Shown in pieces: positions 1 to 10,041 of a DNA stretch of 45,981 nt. Positions within the stretch are counted from its first letter, which is position 1. Each line of letters begins with the position of its first letter. The notes under the pieces are model-generated. The model was not told the origin of the DNA, did not search any database, and saw nothing but the letters and a program-made list of their open reading frames with translations. Made by a program: the position numbers and the translations under genes. Source of the DNA: Streptomyces sp. WAC 04229. GTDB lineage: Bacteria; Actinomycetota; Actinomycetes; Streptomycetales; Streptomycetaceae. The DNA lies in assembly GCF_003947455.1 (NCBI RefSeq), contig NZ_QHJH01000042.1:1-45981 (forward strand), written 5' to 3'.

Positions 1-1025
<1,025 letters not shown>

Positions 1026-1448
1026 TTGAGCCCGATGAGCCAGGCGGCACAGAACCTCAACTGGTTGATCACGAATTTCGTGGACAACACCCCAGGGGTG
1101 TCCCACACCGTCGTCGTGTCCGCCGACGGACTCCTTCTGGCGATGTCGGAAGGATTCCCGCGCGACCGCGCCGACCAGCTCGCGGCCGTCGCGTCGGGGC
1201 TGACCTCGCTGACGGCCGGGGCGTCCCGGATCTTCGAGGGCGGCGACGTGGCCCAGACGGTCGTGGAGATGGAACGTGGGTTCCTCTTCCTCATGTCCGT
1301 CTCCGACGGCTCGTCGCTGGCCGTCCTCGCCCACCCGGAGTGCGACATCGGCCTCGTCGGCTACGAGATGGCGCTCCTGGTCGACCGCGCGGGCGCGGTC
1401 CTCACACCCGACTTGCGCGCTGAACTACAAGGAAGTCTGCTCCACTGA
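1026..1448 (+). CDS. cvnB1: Roadblock/LC7 protein CvnB1
   Basis: A 140-residue protein of the roadblock/LC7 (MglB-like) family, full length. In conservons this protein is thought to act with the membrane kinase and the small GTPase as a GTPase-modulating partner at the membrane. It differs at only 8 positions from the second copy at 6225-6647. The start is taken as TTG directly after the cvnA1 stop, by analogy with the GTG at the same place in conservon 2; an in-frame ATG lies at 1035. An AGGAG about 8 nt upstream, inside the end of cvnA1, serves either start and implies translational coupling. Confidence 0.92.
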   Translation: MSPMSQAAQNLNWLITNFVDNTPGVSHTVVVSADGLLLAMSEGFPRDRADQLAAVASGLTSLTAGASRIFEGGDVAQTVVEMERGFLFLMSVSDGSSLAVLAHPECDIGLVGYEMALLVDRAGAVLTPDLRAELQGSLLH

Positions 1449-1559
1449 TCCGCCCCGGCACCACCCGTGTTACCAAATCACCGTCCGGCCGCCACAATCC
1501 CCCCACCGGCCACATCAGACGGCTTGACTGACCGACTTGCTGTCCCGCCCGGAGGATTC

Positions 1560-1958
1560 ATGACCCCGCCCACCGCCTCTCATGATCCGTACGCGGAGCC
1601 GTACGAGGACGAGGGCGACCAGCCGCTGGTACGTCCTTACGCGATGACCGGTGGCCGGACCAGGCCGCGCTACCAGCTCGCCATCGAGGCGCTGATCAGC
1701 ACGACGGCCGACCCGGCAGCGCTCATGGGGCTGCTCCCGGAGCACCAGCGGATCTGCCACCTGTGCCGCGAGGTGAAATCGGTGGCCGAGGTGTCGGCCC
1801 TGCTGGCGATGCCGCTCGGCGTGGCCAGGATCCTGGTCGCGGACCTCGCGGAGGCCGGGCTCGTCGCCATCCACCAGCCCGGCGGGGACGAGAACAACGG
1901 CGGTGCACCTGACGTGACACTGCTCGAAAGGGTGCTCAGTGGACTTCGAAAGCTCTGA
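1560..1958 (+). CDS. cvnC1: DUF742 protein CvnC1
   Basis: A 132-residue protein of the DUF742 family, third component of the conservon. It has a short acidic N terminus, then the family core beginning at LVRPYAMTGGRTRPRY, a central CxxC (HLCREVKSV) and a winged-helix-like stretch (VAEVSALLAMPLGVARILVADL). It ends in LLERVLSGLRKL, whose codons overlap the start of cvnD1 by 20 nt. The ATG at 1560 has GGAGG 5 nt upstream. An upstream in-frame start is not favoured, because the added residues are encoded by the intergenic stretch after cvnB1. The biochemical role of the family is unknown. Confidence 0.92.
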   Translation: MTPPTASHDPYAEPYEDEGDQPLVRPYAMTGGRTRPRYQLAIEALISTTADPAALMGLLPEHQRICHLCREVKSVAEVSALLAMPLGVARILVADLAEAGLVAIHQPGGDENNGGAPDVTLLERVLSGLRKL

Positions 1959-2514
1959 CGGAGGCCGGGCGACCACCTCCGCGAAGATCGTGGTCGCCGG
2001 CGGCTTCGGCGTCGGCAAGACCACGTTCGTGGGCGCCGTCTCCGAGATCAACCCGCTGCGCACCGAGGCCGTGATGACCTCTGCCAGCGCCGGGATCGAC
2101 GACCTCACGCACGCCGGTGACAAGACGACCACCACGGTCGCGATGGACTTCGGCCGCATCACGCTCGACCAGGACCTGATCCTGTACCTGTTCGGCACGC
2201 CCGGCCAGGACCGGTTCTGGTTCATGTGGGACGACCTGGTGCGCGGCGCCATCGGCGCGGTCGTGCTCTGCGACACCCGGCGGCTGGCCGACTGCTTCCC
2301 GGCCGTCGACTACTTCGAGAACAGCGGTCTGCCGTTCGTCGTCGCGCTCAACGGCTTCGACGGGCAGCAGCCGTACTCCCCGGACGAGGTGCGCGAGGCG
2401 CTCCAGATCGGCCCGGACACCCCGATCATCACGACGGACGCCCGGCACCGCGCCGACGCCAAGTCGGCCCTGATCACGCTGGTGGAACACGCGCTGATGG
2501 CACGCCTGCGGTAG
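1939..2514 (+). CDS. cvnD1: Ras-like small GTPase CvnD1
   Basis: A 191-residue GTPase of the conservon ATP/GTP-binding family. The P-loop GGFGVGKTT is at about residues 21-29, a GTPGQDRFWF switch-II-like segment near residue 87, and an ALNGFDGQ segment stands in place of the usual NKxD base-recognition motif. The GTG start lies inside the end of cvnC1 (20-nt overlap), so translation is coupled. From TTSAKIV to the end it differs from CvnD2 at about five positions. It probably cycles between GTP and GDP under control of the kinase/roadblock complex; this is family knowledge and was not seen here. Confidence 0.93.
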   Translation: MDFESSDGGRATTSAKIVVAGGFGVGKTTFVGAVSEINPLRTEAVMTSASAGIDDLTHAGDKTTTTVAMDFGRITLDQDLILYLFGTPGQDRFWFMWDDLVRGAIGAVVLCDTRRLADCFPAVDYFENSGLPFVVALNGFDGQQPYSPDEVREALQIGPDTPIITTDARHRADAKSALITLVEHALMARLR

Positions 2515-2935
2515 GGCTGCGCGGGTCTGCGGGTGATCGCAGCCAAGTCGGCAGGGTCCTACGGCACTTGTCGTAGACGGGACGGAGCCGGCTGTGTCCT
2601 TTGACACGGTCGGCTCGGCTGTTCATAACGTTTCGGCAGAGGAATCGGGTGGTACCGACACGCGACGCGGTCAACTGCTCTCGCTGCGCGCACGAACGCC
2701 CCGTCTTTTGACGGGCCTCGCTCTTTATGACCGTTTTACGCGGGGCTTACATCACGTGTAACCCCCGCGTTCCACTGTTTGGAAGAGCGCTGGTCGCCGT
2801 GCTGGAATGCCAGAACTGCCCAAGGGTCAATCACGTACGAGACGTACTCAGCAGTAGCACGTACTCGTCGAGGGACTGGGCTCTGAGACACAGCGGCACG
2901 ACGTAGGTGCCGACCGCCGAGAGGTTGTTGGTCGA
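2515..2935 (+). other. 421-bp gap between conservon 1 and conservon 2
   Basis: No convincing gene is present: the open frames here are short and lack ribosome binding sites. The gap holds a strong hairpin at 2585-2616, a weaker one at 2700-2715 (CCCGTC, TTTT loop, GACGGG), and presumably the promoter of cvnA2 near its right end. I could not place that promoter with confidence. Confidence 0.6.
2585..2616 (+). terminator. Hairpin downstream of conservon 1
   Basis: A 14-bp stem with two wobble pairs, GAGCCGGCTGTGTC with GACACGGTCGGCTC, and a CTTT loop, 70 nt after the cvnD1 stop. No long T-run follows, as is common for Streptomyces terminators. Confidence 0.55.
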
Positions 2936-5900
2936 GTGAGGCGAAGCAAGAACAGTCCCGAGCCATCGGCCCGGGGCAACTTCACCCCGCCGCCGCGCAC
3001 AGCGGCGCCCGCCCCCGCGTCTGCTGCGGAACCCCAGGACGAGCCCGCCGCCGGTGGCCGTTTCTCGCCGCGCAACTGGCGGGTGACCACCCGGCTGAAC
3101 GCGATCCTGCTCATACCCGTGCTGGTCGGCCTGGTCATGGGCGGCTTCCAGGTGAAGAGCTCCATCGACACCTGGGGCGACGCCGAGGACGCGGAGAGCA
3201 CCGCGCGTCTGGTGCAGGCCTCCCTCGGGTATGCCAACGCCCTCTACAACGAGCGCGACATCACGGCGGCCCCGCTGCTGCAGGGCAAAGGCGACAAGGA
3301 CGCGACCGTCGCCAAGGCCCGCCAGGCGACCGACGACGCCGCCGACACCTTCGACGAGGCCGCGGCCGGCATGCCCGCCAAGCCGGGTCTGGAGCGCCGG
3401 CTGAAGGTCTTCCGCGAGCAGGAGCCCAAGCTCCAGACGCTGCGGGCGGCCGCGTACACCACCAAGCTCAAGGGCGTGGAGACCGAGGAGGGCTACACCG
3501 GTGTGGCCCACCCCCTGATGGAGTTCGCCAACGAACTCGGTCTGGGCACCGGCAACATCACCTCCTACGGCCGTACCGTCTACGCGATCTCCCTGACCAA
3601 GGCGGCGCTCTCCCTGGAGCGCTCCATCGGCATGCACATGCTGGTCAAGCCCGGTCCGGACCCCAGCCACCTCGCCAGCCAGCGCGTCGCCCTGTCCTCG
3701 TACGCCTACCTGGAGCGCATCGCGATCGAGGAGTACATCGGCGGCGGTACCGAGGCGGACGCGCAGAAGCTCGAGGACGCCGAGGCCCAGCTCAAGACGG
3801 ACGGCGCGGCCATGGCCAAGGAGGCCAGGGCCAAGGATCCGGACTACGTGCCGCCGCCGTCCAACCCGACCACGATGATCTCGGAGCTGGCCCAGCTGGA
3901 CTCGACCGACACCGGTGCGCGGGCGGAGCTGGCCCAGCAGGGCATCACGCCGGAAAACTGGTGGGCGGTCAACACCCTCAAGTTCGACGCGTACCAGAAG
4001 ATCGAGTCCGATCTGGCGGACAAGGCGGTCTCCGAGGCGTCCACGATCGCCGACGACGCCGAGCGCGACGCCTACATCACGGGTGCCGCGGTCGTGATCG
4101 CGCTGCTCGCCGCGTTCATCCTGGCCGGCATGGTGGCGCGCCAGATGAGCCGCTCCATGCGCCAGCTGCGCAACGCCGCCTTCGGCATCGCCGAGCAGCG
4201 GCTGCCGATGCTGGTCGACCAGCTCTCCCGCACCGACCCCGGCCGGGTCGACACCCGGGTCCAGCCGATCCCGATCACCTCGACCGACGAGATCGGCGAA
4301 GTCGCCCGAGCCTTCGACCAGGTCCACCGCGAGGCGGTCCGGCTCGCCTCCGAGCAGGCCCTGCTGCGGGGCAACATCAACGCGATCTTCACCAACCTGT
4401 CGCGCCGCAACCAGTCGCTGATCGAGGGCCAGCTGAGCCTGATCACCGACCTGGAGAACAACGAGGCCGACCCCGACCAGCTGGAGAACCTCTTCCGGCT
4501 GGACCACCTCGCCACCCGTATGCGCCGCAACGGCGAGAACCTCCTGGTCCTCGCCGGCGAGGAGCCCGGCCGCCGCTGGGACCAGCCGGTCCCGCTGGTC
4601 GACGTGTTGCGCGCCGCCTCCTCCGAGGTGGAGCAGTACGAGCGCATCGAACTGTCCGGCGTGCCGGAGGCCGAGATCCACGGCCGCGCCGTGACCGACC
4701 TCGTGCACCTGCTCGCCGAGCTGCTGGAGAACGCGACCACGTTCTCCTCCCCGCAGACCAAGGTCCGCGTCACCGCGACCCGGCTGCCCGACGGCCGCGT
4801 GATGGTGGAGATCCACGACAAGGGCATCGGCCTGACCGCCGAGGACTTCGCGGACATCAACCACAAGCTGGCCAACCCGCCGACCGTGGACGCCGCCATC
4901 TCGCAGCGCATGGGCCTGTTCGTGGTCGGGCGGCTGTCCGACCGGCACGGTATCCGGGTCCAGCTGCGCCCCTCCGGCGAGCAGGCGGGCACCACCTCGC
5001 TGGTCATGCTCCCGGACGCCATCACCCACGGTGGCGGTGGCGACCAGCAGCGCACCGAGTTCACCGTCTCCCAGATCATCCCGGAGCAGAACTTCCGGGG
5101 CGAGAACTTCTCCCAGGCCGGTCAGCCCATGCGCACCGCCGCCGAACTGGGCTTCGACGACAGCCGGTACTCCGAGGTCCCCGACGACATACGGGAGCTG
5201 GACCCCGTCGGCCGCTCGCTGATGCGCGAGGAGCGCAGGGCGGCCCTGGAGGCCCAGTCGCACCCCGAGCTGCCGGGCCCGGCGGGCCCCGACGGCGCCG
5301 GAAACGGCGGGACGCCCGGATTCCAGGACCAGTTCACCGGTCAGCAGCCCCAGCAGTCCCAGCAGCCGGGCTACGACGCCGGCCGCGAGGCGTACGCGGA
5401 TCAGCAGAGCGGCGCCTACGACCAGCAGCAGGCCTACACCGACCAGCAGCAGGCGTACCAGGAACCGCAGCAGGCGTCGTACGACGAGCGGTACTACGCG
5501 CCGAACGGCGGCCCGCAGCAGGACGAGGGCTACCCGCAGGGCGGCGGCTACGGCGACCCGTCGTCGTACGCCGGGCAGGGCCACGGCGGGCAGCAGCAGG
5601 CCGGCGCCACGGACGCGTACGCGCCCTTCGAGCAGCGGCGCGCCCAGGACGACTGGCCGCAGCAGGACGACTACCGGGGCGGCTATCCCGAGCAGTACTC
5701 CACGGGTGCTCCCGAGGCGCAATCCGTGCAGGCCGCTGACGTGAACCAGCCGGACCGCGTAGGCTTCGACCGTCCGGGCCCGGCCCCCTCCGCCGCGCAC
5801 GAGATGACCAACGCCGGTCTCCCCCGCCGCGGATCCACCGCGAGCGGCGCGGGCGATGCGGGGCCTGTGAGTCACGAGACGCCGGCTGCCGCCGCCGAGG

Positions 5901-6223
5901 GGGCGAACGGCCGGGACAACTGGCGGTCGGCCAACGACGACCGCTGGCAGCAGGCTTCCTCGCTGCGCAAGCCCAAGGCGGGCGGGGTGACCTCGTCGGG
6001 CCTGCCGCGGCGGGTACCCAAGGCCAACCTGGTCGAGGGCGCCGCCGAAACCACTCCACAGGGAGGCCCCCAGGTCTCCCGCGCCCCGGAGGACGTCCGG
6101 GGCAGGCTGAGCAACCTGCGGCGCGGCGTCGAACGGGGCCGCAGCGCAGGCAGTGAAACGAACGGCCAGGACACAAGGAATGAACACCGTGGTCCTGACA
6201 GCACCTACAACCAGGAGCGTTAG
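2936..6223 (+). CDS. cvnA2: Conservon sensor histidine kinase CvnA2
   Basis: A 1095-residue membrane kinase with a GTG start. The order is a disordered N terminus, a membrane segment near residues 54-72, an extracellular nitrate/nitrite-sensor-like helical domain, a second membrane segment near 383-402 and a HAMP linker. A dimerisation region follows (RLDHLATRMRRNGENLL near 521), then a HATPase domain with N-box ELLENATTF near 594 and G-boxes DKGIGL and GLFVVGRLSDRHGI. From about residue 760 the protein is a 330-residue Gln/Tyr/Gly/Pro-rich tail ending in the same GVTSSGLPRRVPKANLV block as CvnA1. It probably senses an external or envelope signal for the B-C-D partners. No response regulator lies next to it, which is normal for conservons. 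Confidence 0.92.
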   Translation: MRRSKNSPEPSARGNFTPPPRTAAPAPASAAEPQDEPAAGGRFSPRNWRVTTRLNAILLIPVLVGLVMGGFQVKSSIDTWGDAEDAESTARLVQASLGYANALYNERDITAAPLLQGKGDKDATVAKARQATDDAADTFDEAAAGMPAKPGLERRLKVFREQEPKLQTLRAAAYTTKLKGVETEEGYTGVAHPLMEFANELGLGTGNITSYGRTVYAISLTKAALSLERSIGMHMLVKPGPDPSHLASQRVALSSYAYLERIAIEEYIGGGTEADAQKLEDAEAQLKTDGAAMAKEARAKDPDYVPPPSNPTTMISELAQLDSTDTGARAELAQQGITPENWWAVNTLKFDAYQKIESDLADKAVSEASTIADDAERDAYITGAAVVIALLAAFILAGMVARQMSRSMRQLRNAAFGIAEQRLPMLVDQLSRTDPGRVDTRVQPIPITSTDEIGEVARAFDQVHREAVRLASEQALLRGNINAIFTNLSRRNQSLIEGQLSLITDLENNEADPDQLENLFRLDHLATRMRRNGENLLVLAGEEPGRRWDQPVPLVDVLRAASSEVEQYERIELSGVPEAEIHGRAVTDLVHLLAELLENATTFSSPQTKVRVTATRLPDGRVMVEIHDKGIGLTAEDFADINHKLANPPTVDAAISQRMGLFVVGRLSDRHGIRVQLRPSGEQAGTTSLVMLPDAITHGGGGDQQRTEFTVSQIIPEQNFRGENFSQAGQPMRTAAELGFDDSRYSEVPDDIRELDPVGRSLMREERRAALEAQSHPELPGPAGPDGAGNGGTPGFQDQFTGQQPQQSQQPGYDAGREAYADQQSGAYDQQQAYTDQQQAYQEPQQASYDERYYAPNGGPQQDEGYPQGGGYGDPSSYAGQGHGGQQQAGATDAYAPFEQRRAQDDWPQQDDYRGGYPEQYSTGAPEAQSVQAADVNQPDRVGFDRPGPAPSAAHEMTNAGLPRRGSTASGAGDAGPVSHETPAAAAEGANGRDNWRSANDDRWQQASSLRKPKAGGVTSSGLPRRVPKANLVEGAAETTPQGGPQVSRAPEDVRGRLSNLRRGVERGRSAGSETNGQDTRNEHRGPDSTYNQER

Positions 6224-6224
6224 T

Positions 6225-6647
6225 GTGAGCCCGATGAGCCAGGCGGCGCAGAACCTCAACTGGTTGATCACCAACTTCGTGGACAACACCCCGGGGGTGT
6301 CCCACACGGTGGTGGTCTCCGCCGACGGACTCCTTCTGGCGATGTCCGAGGGGTTCCCGCGCGACCGTGCCGACCAGCTCGCGGCCGTCGCCTCCGGTCT
6401 GACCTCGCTGACCGCCGGTGCCTCGCGCATCTTCGAGGGCGGCAGCGTGAACCAGACGGTTGTGGAGATGGAGCGGGGATTCCTGTTCATCATGTCCATT
6501 TCCGACGGCTCGTCCCTCGCCGTTCTTGCACACCCCGAGGCGGACATCGGCCTCATTGGGTACGAGATGGCCCTTCTGGTGGACCGTGCGGGCACGGTTC
6601 TGACGCCCGATCTGCGGGCTGAGCTCCAAGGCAGCCTTCTCAACTAA
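6225..6647 (+). CDS. cvnB2: Roadblock/LC7 protein CvnB2
   Basis: 140 residues, about 94% identical to CvnB1 (8 differences, mostly conservative and clustered in the C-terminal half). The GTG start has AGGAG nine nucleotides upstream, inside the end of cvnA2, and the cvnA2 stop TAG sits one base before it. An internal ATG lies nine bases later. The predicted role is as for the family: partner or regulator of the small GTPase encoded two genes downstream. The near identity to CvnB1 suggests that the two conservons could exchange subunits. Confidence 0.93.
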   Translation: MSPMSQAAQNLNWLITNFVDNTPGVSHTVVVSADGLLLAMSEGFPRDRADQLAAVASGLTSLTAGASRIFEGGSVNQTVVEMERGFLFIMSISDGSSLAVLAHPEADIGLIGYEMALLVDRAGTVLTPDLRAELQGSLLN

Positions 6648-6741
6648 AGGACAGACGGTGCGTTTTGGCGTCCCGTGGCCGTAAAGTTTCGGGACGCGGC
6701 TCCACAGCGATGGATGCCAGGCACAGTCGGAGGAGGAAAAA

Positions 6742-7314
6742 GTGGCAACACCCCCAGGCGGTCCGTCTTCGGGCAACTGGTCGTACGGCCCTGGTCAGGG
6801 CCCAAGCGACGGCTCGGCGAACGGGTACGGCTACCCCTCCGTGCCGAGTCACCGGCAGCCGTACGCGCCGCAGGGCCCCGGCCCTTCGCCGTACGACCAG
6901 CCGCACGCTCCGCGCATCCAGCCCGTGCAGCCGCAGCGCCGCACCCCTGAGCCGGCGCCCGCGGGGGCGTCGAACAACCCCCTGGTGCGCCCGTACGCCA
7001 TGACGGGCGGCCGCACCAGGCCGCGCTACCAGCTCGCCATCGAGGCGCTGGTGCACACGACCGCGCAGCCGCACCAGATGCAGGGCCAGCTGCCCGAGCA
7101 TCAGCGGATCTGCAACCTCTGCCGGGAGATCAAGTCGGTGGCCGAGATCTCGGCCCTCCTGACGATCCCTCTCGGCGTGGCCAGGATCCTCGTCGCCGAC
7201 TTGGCGGAGGCGGGACTGGTCGCCATCCATCAGCCCGGCGGCGACGAGAACGCCGGCGGCCAGCCAGACGTGACACTGCTCGAAAGGGTGCTCAGTGGAC
7301 TTCGCAAGCTCTAG
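6742..7314 (+). CDS. cvnC2: DUF742 protein CvnC2, with long Pro/Gln-rich N-terminal extension
   Basis: 190 residues. The conserved DUF742 core starts at LVRPYAMTGGRTRPRY near residue 75. It contains the CxxC segment NLCREIKSV and ends in LLERVLSGLRKL, as in CvnC1. The first 70 or so residues are a disordered Gly/Pro/Tyr/Gln-rich extension about 55 residues longer than in CvnC1. The start is GTG at 6742 with AGGAGG about 5 nt upstream. The end overlaps cvnD2 by 20 nt, exactly as in conservon 1. The function of the family is unknown; the context makes it part of the membrane kinase/GTPase complex. Confidence 0.92.
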   Translation: MATPPGGPSSGNWSYGPGQGPSDGSANGYGYPSVPSHRQPYAPQGPGPSPYDQPHAPRIQPVQPQRRTPEPAPAGASNNPLVRPYAMTGGRTRPRYQLAIEALVHTTAQPHQMQGQLPEHQRICNLCREIKSVAEISALLTIPLGVARILVADLAEAGLVAIHQPGGDENAGGQPDVTLLERVLSGLRKL

Positions 7315-7876
7315 CGGCGGTCCTTCCCGCTCCACCACTTCCGCGAAGATCGTGGTGGCGGGCGGCTTCGGCGTGGGCAAGACCACGTTCGTCGGCGCCG
7401 TCTCGGAGATCAACCCGCTGCGCACCGAGGCCGTCATGACATCCGCTTCGGCGGGCATCGACGACCTCACCCACACGGGGGACAAGACGACCACGACGGT
7501 CGCCATGGACTTCGGCCGTATCACGCTCGACCAGGACCTGATCCTGTACCTCTTCGGTACGCCCGGCCAGGACCGGTTCTGGTTCATGTGGGACGACCTG
7601 GTGCGCGGCGCCATCGGTGCGATCGTGCTGGTCGACACGAGGCGGCTCGCCGACTGCTTCCCCGCCGTCGACTACTTCGAGAACTCGGGGCTGCCGTTCG
7701 TCATCGCGCTGAACGGATTCGACGGGCAGCAGCCGTACAACCCGGACGAGGTCCGGGAGGCGCTGCAGATCGGCCCGGACACCCCGATCATCACGACGGA
7801 CGCGCGGCACCGTGCGGACGCGAAGTCCGCGCTCATCACGCTCGTGGAGCACGCGTTGATGGCGCGCCTGCGTTAG
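7295..7876 (+). CDS. cvnD2: Ras-like small GTPase CvnD2
   Basis: 193 residues, with a GTG start inside the end of cvnC2. The P-loop GGFGVGKTT is followed by the conserved DFGRITLDQDLILYLFGTPGQDRFWF block and by ALNGFDGQQPYNP. It is nearly identical to CvnD1 except for a short N-terminal segment, where this copy has three extra residues. It is the last gene of conservon 2; a strong bidirectional hairpin lies about 165 nt downstream. Confidence 0.93.
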   Translation: MDFASSSGGPSRSTTSAKIVVAGGFGVGKTTFVGAVSEINPLRTEAVMTSASAGIDDLTHTGDKTTTTVAMDFGRITLDQDLILYLFGTPGQDRFWFMWDDLVRGAIGAIVLVDTRRLADCFPAVDYFENSGLPFVIALNGFDGQQPYNPDEVREALQIGPDTPIITTDARHRADAKSALITLVEHALMARLR

Positions 7877-7961
7877 CACTCCGCTCAGCCTGCGCCCACC
7901 CGTGCCGCCTGCGCCGGGTTGCGACACGCCCCCTGCGGCCACCGTGCTGCCGGGGGCTGTT

Positions 7962-8015
7962 TCGTTGTCGGGTGCGGGTGCGTTGTGGCTGGTCGCGCAG
8001 TTCCCCGCGCCCCTT
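7962..8015. repeat. Dispersed Streptomyces intergenic repeat containing CGCGCAGTTCCCCGCGCCCC
   Basis: The stretch GTGGCTGGTCGCGCAGTTC and the following CCCCGCGCCCCTT matches, from memory, a motif found many times between genes in Streptomyces genomes. It lies in the non-coding gap between convergent cvnD2 and accE. The boundaries are approximate. Confidence 0.5.
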
Positions 8016-8042
8016 GGTGGGTTGCCCCTGGCCCGCGTCATG

Positions 8043-8079
8043 CGTAGAGGCCCCCTCCTGGGCGGAGGGGGCCTCTACG
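8043..8079. terminator. Bidirectional terminator hairpin between cvnD2 and accE
   Basis: A perfect 16-bp stem, CGTAGAGGCCCCCTCC against GGAGGGGGCCTCTACG, with a TGGGC loop. It lies 9 nt beyond the accE stop and serves both convergent units. Confidence 0.85.
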
Positions 8080-8088
8080 TGTGTCAGG

Positions 8089-8286
8089 TCAGCGCCAGCT
8101 GTGCGGGGCGCGGAAACCCGGCTCGCGCTCCAGGCGGCGCCAGCCCGCGCGGACGCGGCCGCCGCCGTGGGTCGGGGGGATCTCGGCGGGGCGGGCGGCG
8201 GCGCGGGCGAGGAGGAGGGCCGTGATGGCGGCGACCTCCTCGGGCTCGGCGTGGCCCTTCTCGACGCGGATGTCGGGAGTGGACAT
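8089..8286 (-). CDS. accE: Acyl-CoA carboxylase epsilon subunit AccE
   Basis: A 65-residue protein beginning MSTPDIRVEKGHAEPEEVAAI, with ALLLARAA and a C-terminal WRRLEREPGFRAPHSWR. This is the usual size and pattern of the small epsilon subunit found only with actinobacterial acyl-CoA carboxylases. The subunit binds the beta subunit and raises activity of the holoenzyme. The ATG has GAGGAG about 9 nt upstream and lies 17 nt after the stop of accB, so the two are an operon. It is too short to annotate well from length alone; the context makes the call. Confidence 0.9.
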   Translation of the reverse strand: MSTPDIRVEKGHAEPEEVAAITALLLARAAARPAEIPPTHGGGRVRAGWRRLEREPGFRAPHSWR

Positions 8287-8303
8287 GGCGTTGGCTCCTC
8301 GGG

Positions 8304-9887
8304 TCACTGCGGCGGGTTGCCGTGCTTGCGGGAGGGCAGGTCGGCGTGCTTGGTGTGGAGCATCGCCAGGGACCGGACGAGCACCTCGCGGGTCTCGGCG
8401 GGGTCGATGACGTCGTCGACCAGACCGCGCTCGGCCGCGTAGTAAGGGTGCATCAGCTCGGCCTTGTACTCCTTGACCATGCGGGCCCGCATGGCCTCGG
8501 GGTCCTCGGCACCGGCGATCTGACGGCGGAAGATGACGCCCGCGGCACCTTCCGCGCCCATGACGGCGATCTCGTTGGTCGGCCAGGCGTAGGTGAGGTC
8601 GGCGCCGATGGACTGCGAGTCCATGACGATGTAAGCACCTCCGTACGCCTTGCGCAGGATGAGCGAGATCCGGGGCACGGTCGCGTTGCAGTACGCGTAG
8701 AGCAGCTTGGCGCCGTGGCGGATGATGCCGCCGTGCTCCTGGTCGACGCCGGGCAGGAAGCCGGGTACGTCCAGAAGGGTGACGATCGGGATGTTGAAGG
8801 CGTCGCACATCTGGACGAAGCGGGCCGCCTTCTCGGAGGCCTCGATGTCCAGGACGCCGGCCAGGGCCTGCGGCTGGTTGGCGACGATGCCGACGACCTG
8901 GCCGTCGAGGCGGGCCAGGGCGCAGATGATGTTGCGGGCCCAGCGCTCGTGGACCTCCAGGTACTCGCCGTCGTCGACGATCTCCTCGATGACCTTGGTC
9001 ATGTCGTACGGACGGTTGCCGTCCGCCGGGACCAGGTCGAGCAGGACGTCCGAGCGGCGGTCCACCGGATCCGAGGAGTCGTGGCGCGGCGGGTTCTCCC
9101 GGTTGTTCTGCGGGAGGAGGGAGAGGAGGTAGCGGACCTCGCCCAGGCACGTCTCCTCGTCGTCGTAGGCGAAGTGGGCCACGCCGCTGGTCTCGGCGTG
9201 CACGTCGGCGCCGCCCAGGCCGTTCTGGGTGATCTCCTCGCCGGTGACGGCCTTGACGACGTCCGGGCCGGTGATGAACATCTGCGAGGTGTCGCGGACC
9301 ATGAACACGAAGTCGGTGAGGGCGGGGCTGTAGGCCGCGCCGCCCGCGCACGGGCCGAGCATCACGCTGATCTGCGGGATGACGCCGGAGGCCCGGGTGT
9401 TGCGCTGGAAGATGCCGCCGTACCCGGCGAGCGCGGACACGCCCTCCTGGATGCGGGCGCCGGCGCCGTCGTTGAGGGAGACCAGCGGGGCACCGGCCGC
9501 GATGGCCATGTCCATGATCTTGTGGATCTTCGTGGCGTGGGCCTCGCCCAGCGCGCCGCCGAAGATGCGGAAGTCGTGGGCGTAGACGAAGACCGTACGG
9601 CCCTCCACCGTGCCCCAGCCGGTGACCACACCGTCGGTGTACGGCTTCTTGGCCTCCAGGCCGAACCCGGTCGCCCGGTGCCGCCGCAGCTGCTCGACCT
9701 CGCGGAAGGAGCCGGGGTCCAGGAGCAGCTCGATGCGCTCACGGGCCGTCAGCTTGCCCTTGGCGTGCTGCGCCGCCGTAGCCTTCTCGCTCGGTCCGGC
9801 CAGCGCCTGCGCACGGATCTCGTGCAGTTCGGCCACTCGCCCACGCGCGTCCGTCGGCTCACCCGGCGCCTCATCCAAAACGGTCAT
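8304..9887 (-). CDS. accB: Acyl-CoA (acetyl/propionyl-CoA) carboxylase beta subunit AccB
   Basis: A 527-residue carboxyltransferase subunit that moves CO2 from biotin to acetyl- or propionyl-CoA, giving malonyl- or methylmalonyl-CoA for fatty acid and polyketide synthesis. Both halves of the crotonase-like fold are present. The glycine-rich oxyanion motifs are GPCAGGAAYSPALTDFV and KAYGGAYIVMDS. The residue after GGAY is Ile at position 420. From memory, Ile there marks the AccB type, which accepts acetyl-, propionyl- and butyryl-CoA, while Asp marks propionyl-specific PccB. The start codon lacks a Shine-Dalgarno sequence, but TAGAGT lies 6 nt upstream, so a leaderless transcript is possible. 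The biotin/carboxylase alpha subunit is encoded elsewhere. Confidence 0.93.
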   Translation of the reverse strand: MTVLDEAPGEPTDARGRVAELHEIRAQALAGPSEKATAAQHAKGKLTARERIELLLDPGSFREVEQLRRHRATGFGLEAKKPYTDGVVTGWGTVEGRTVFVYAHDFRIFGGALGEAHATKIHKIMDMAIAAGAPLVSLNDGAGARIQEGVSALAGYGGIFQRNTRASGVIPQISVMLGPCAGGAAYSPALTDFVFMVRDTSQMFITGPDVVKAVTGEEITQNGLGGADVHAETSGVAHFAYDDEETCLGEVRYLLSLLPQNNRENPPRHDSSDPVDRRSDVLLDLVPADGNRPYDMTKVIEEIVDDGEYLEVHERWARNIICALARLDGQVVGIVANQPQALAGVLDIEASEKAARFVQMCDAFNIPIVTLLDVPGFLPGVDQEHGGIIRHGAKLLYAYCNATVPRISLILRKAYGGAYIVMDSQSIGADLTYAWPTNEIAVMGAEGAAGVIFRRQIAGAEDPEAMRARMVKEYKAELMHPYYAAERGLVDDVIDPAETREVLVRSLAMLHTKHADLPSRKHGNPPQ

Positions 9888-10041
9888 GTAGCGACTCTAC
9901 GAAGCCGAGCGGCGAATGCGAGCCGTCGACTCCGTACAGTCTCCGACGTGTTTTCCTGGTAGCACCGAACAGAACCCCTGCACCATGCAGCCGTTTCGAC
10001 TGCTCAGAGGGCCTCTCCCTTGTAGGGGTCACACAAAGCCG
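9888..10041 (-). promoter_or_regulatory. accB upstream region with possible leaderless promoter
   Basis: On the minus strand TAGAGT is followed by six bases and then the accB ATG, with no ribosome binding site between. The matching -35 element is poor (CTCGCA, 17-nt spacing). No other feature is seen before the end of the lyase gene. Confidence 0.35.

Noticed and set aside
2831..6643. 1270-codon open frame antisense to cvnA2
   Set aside because: Its composition is a GC-rich shadow of the kinase gene (Arg/Gly/Val-rich, no domain), with no ribosome binding site. The plus strand encodes a recognisable full-length kinase.
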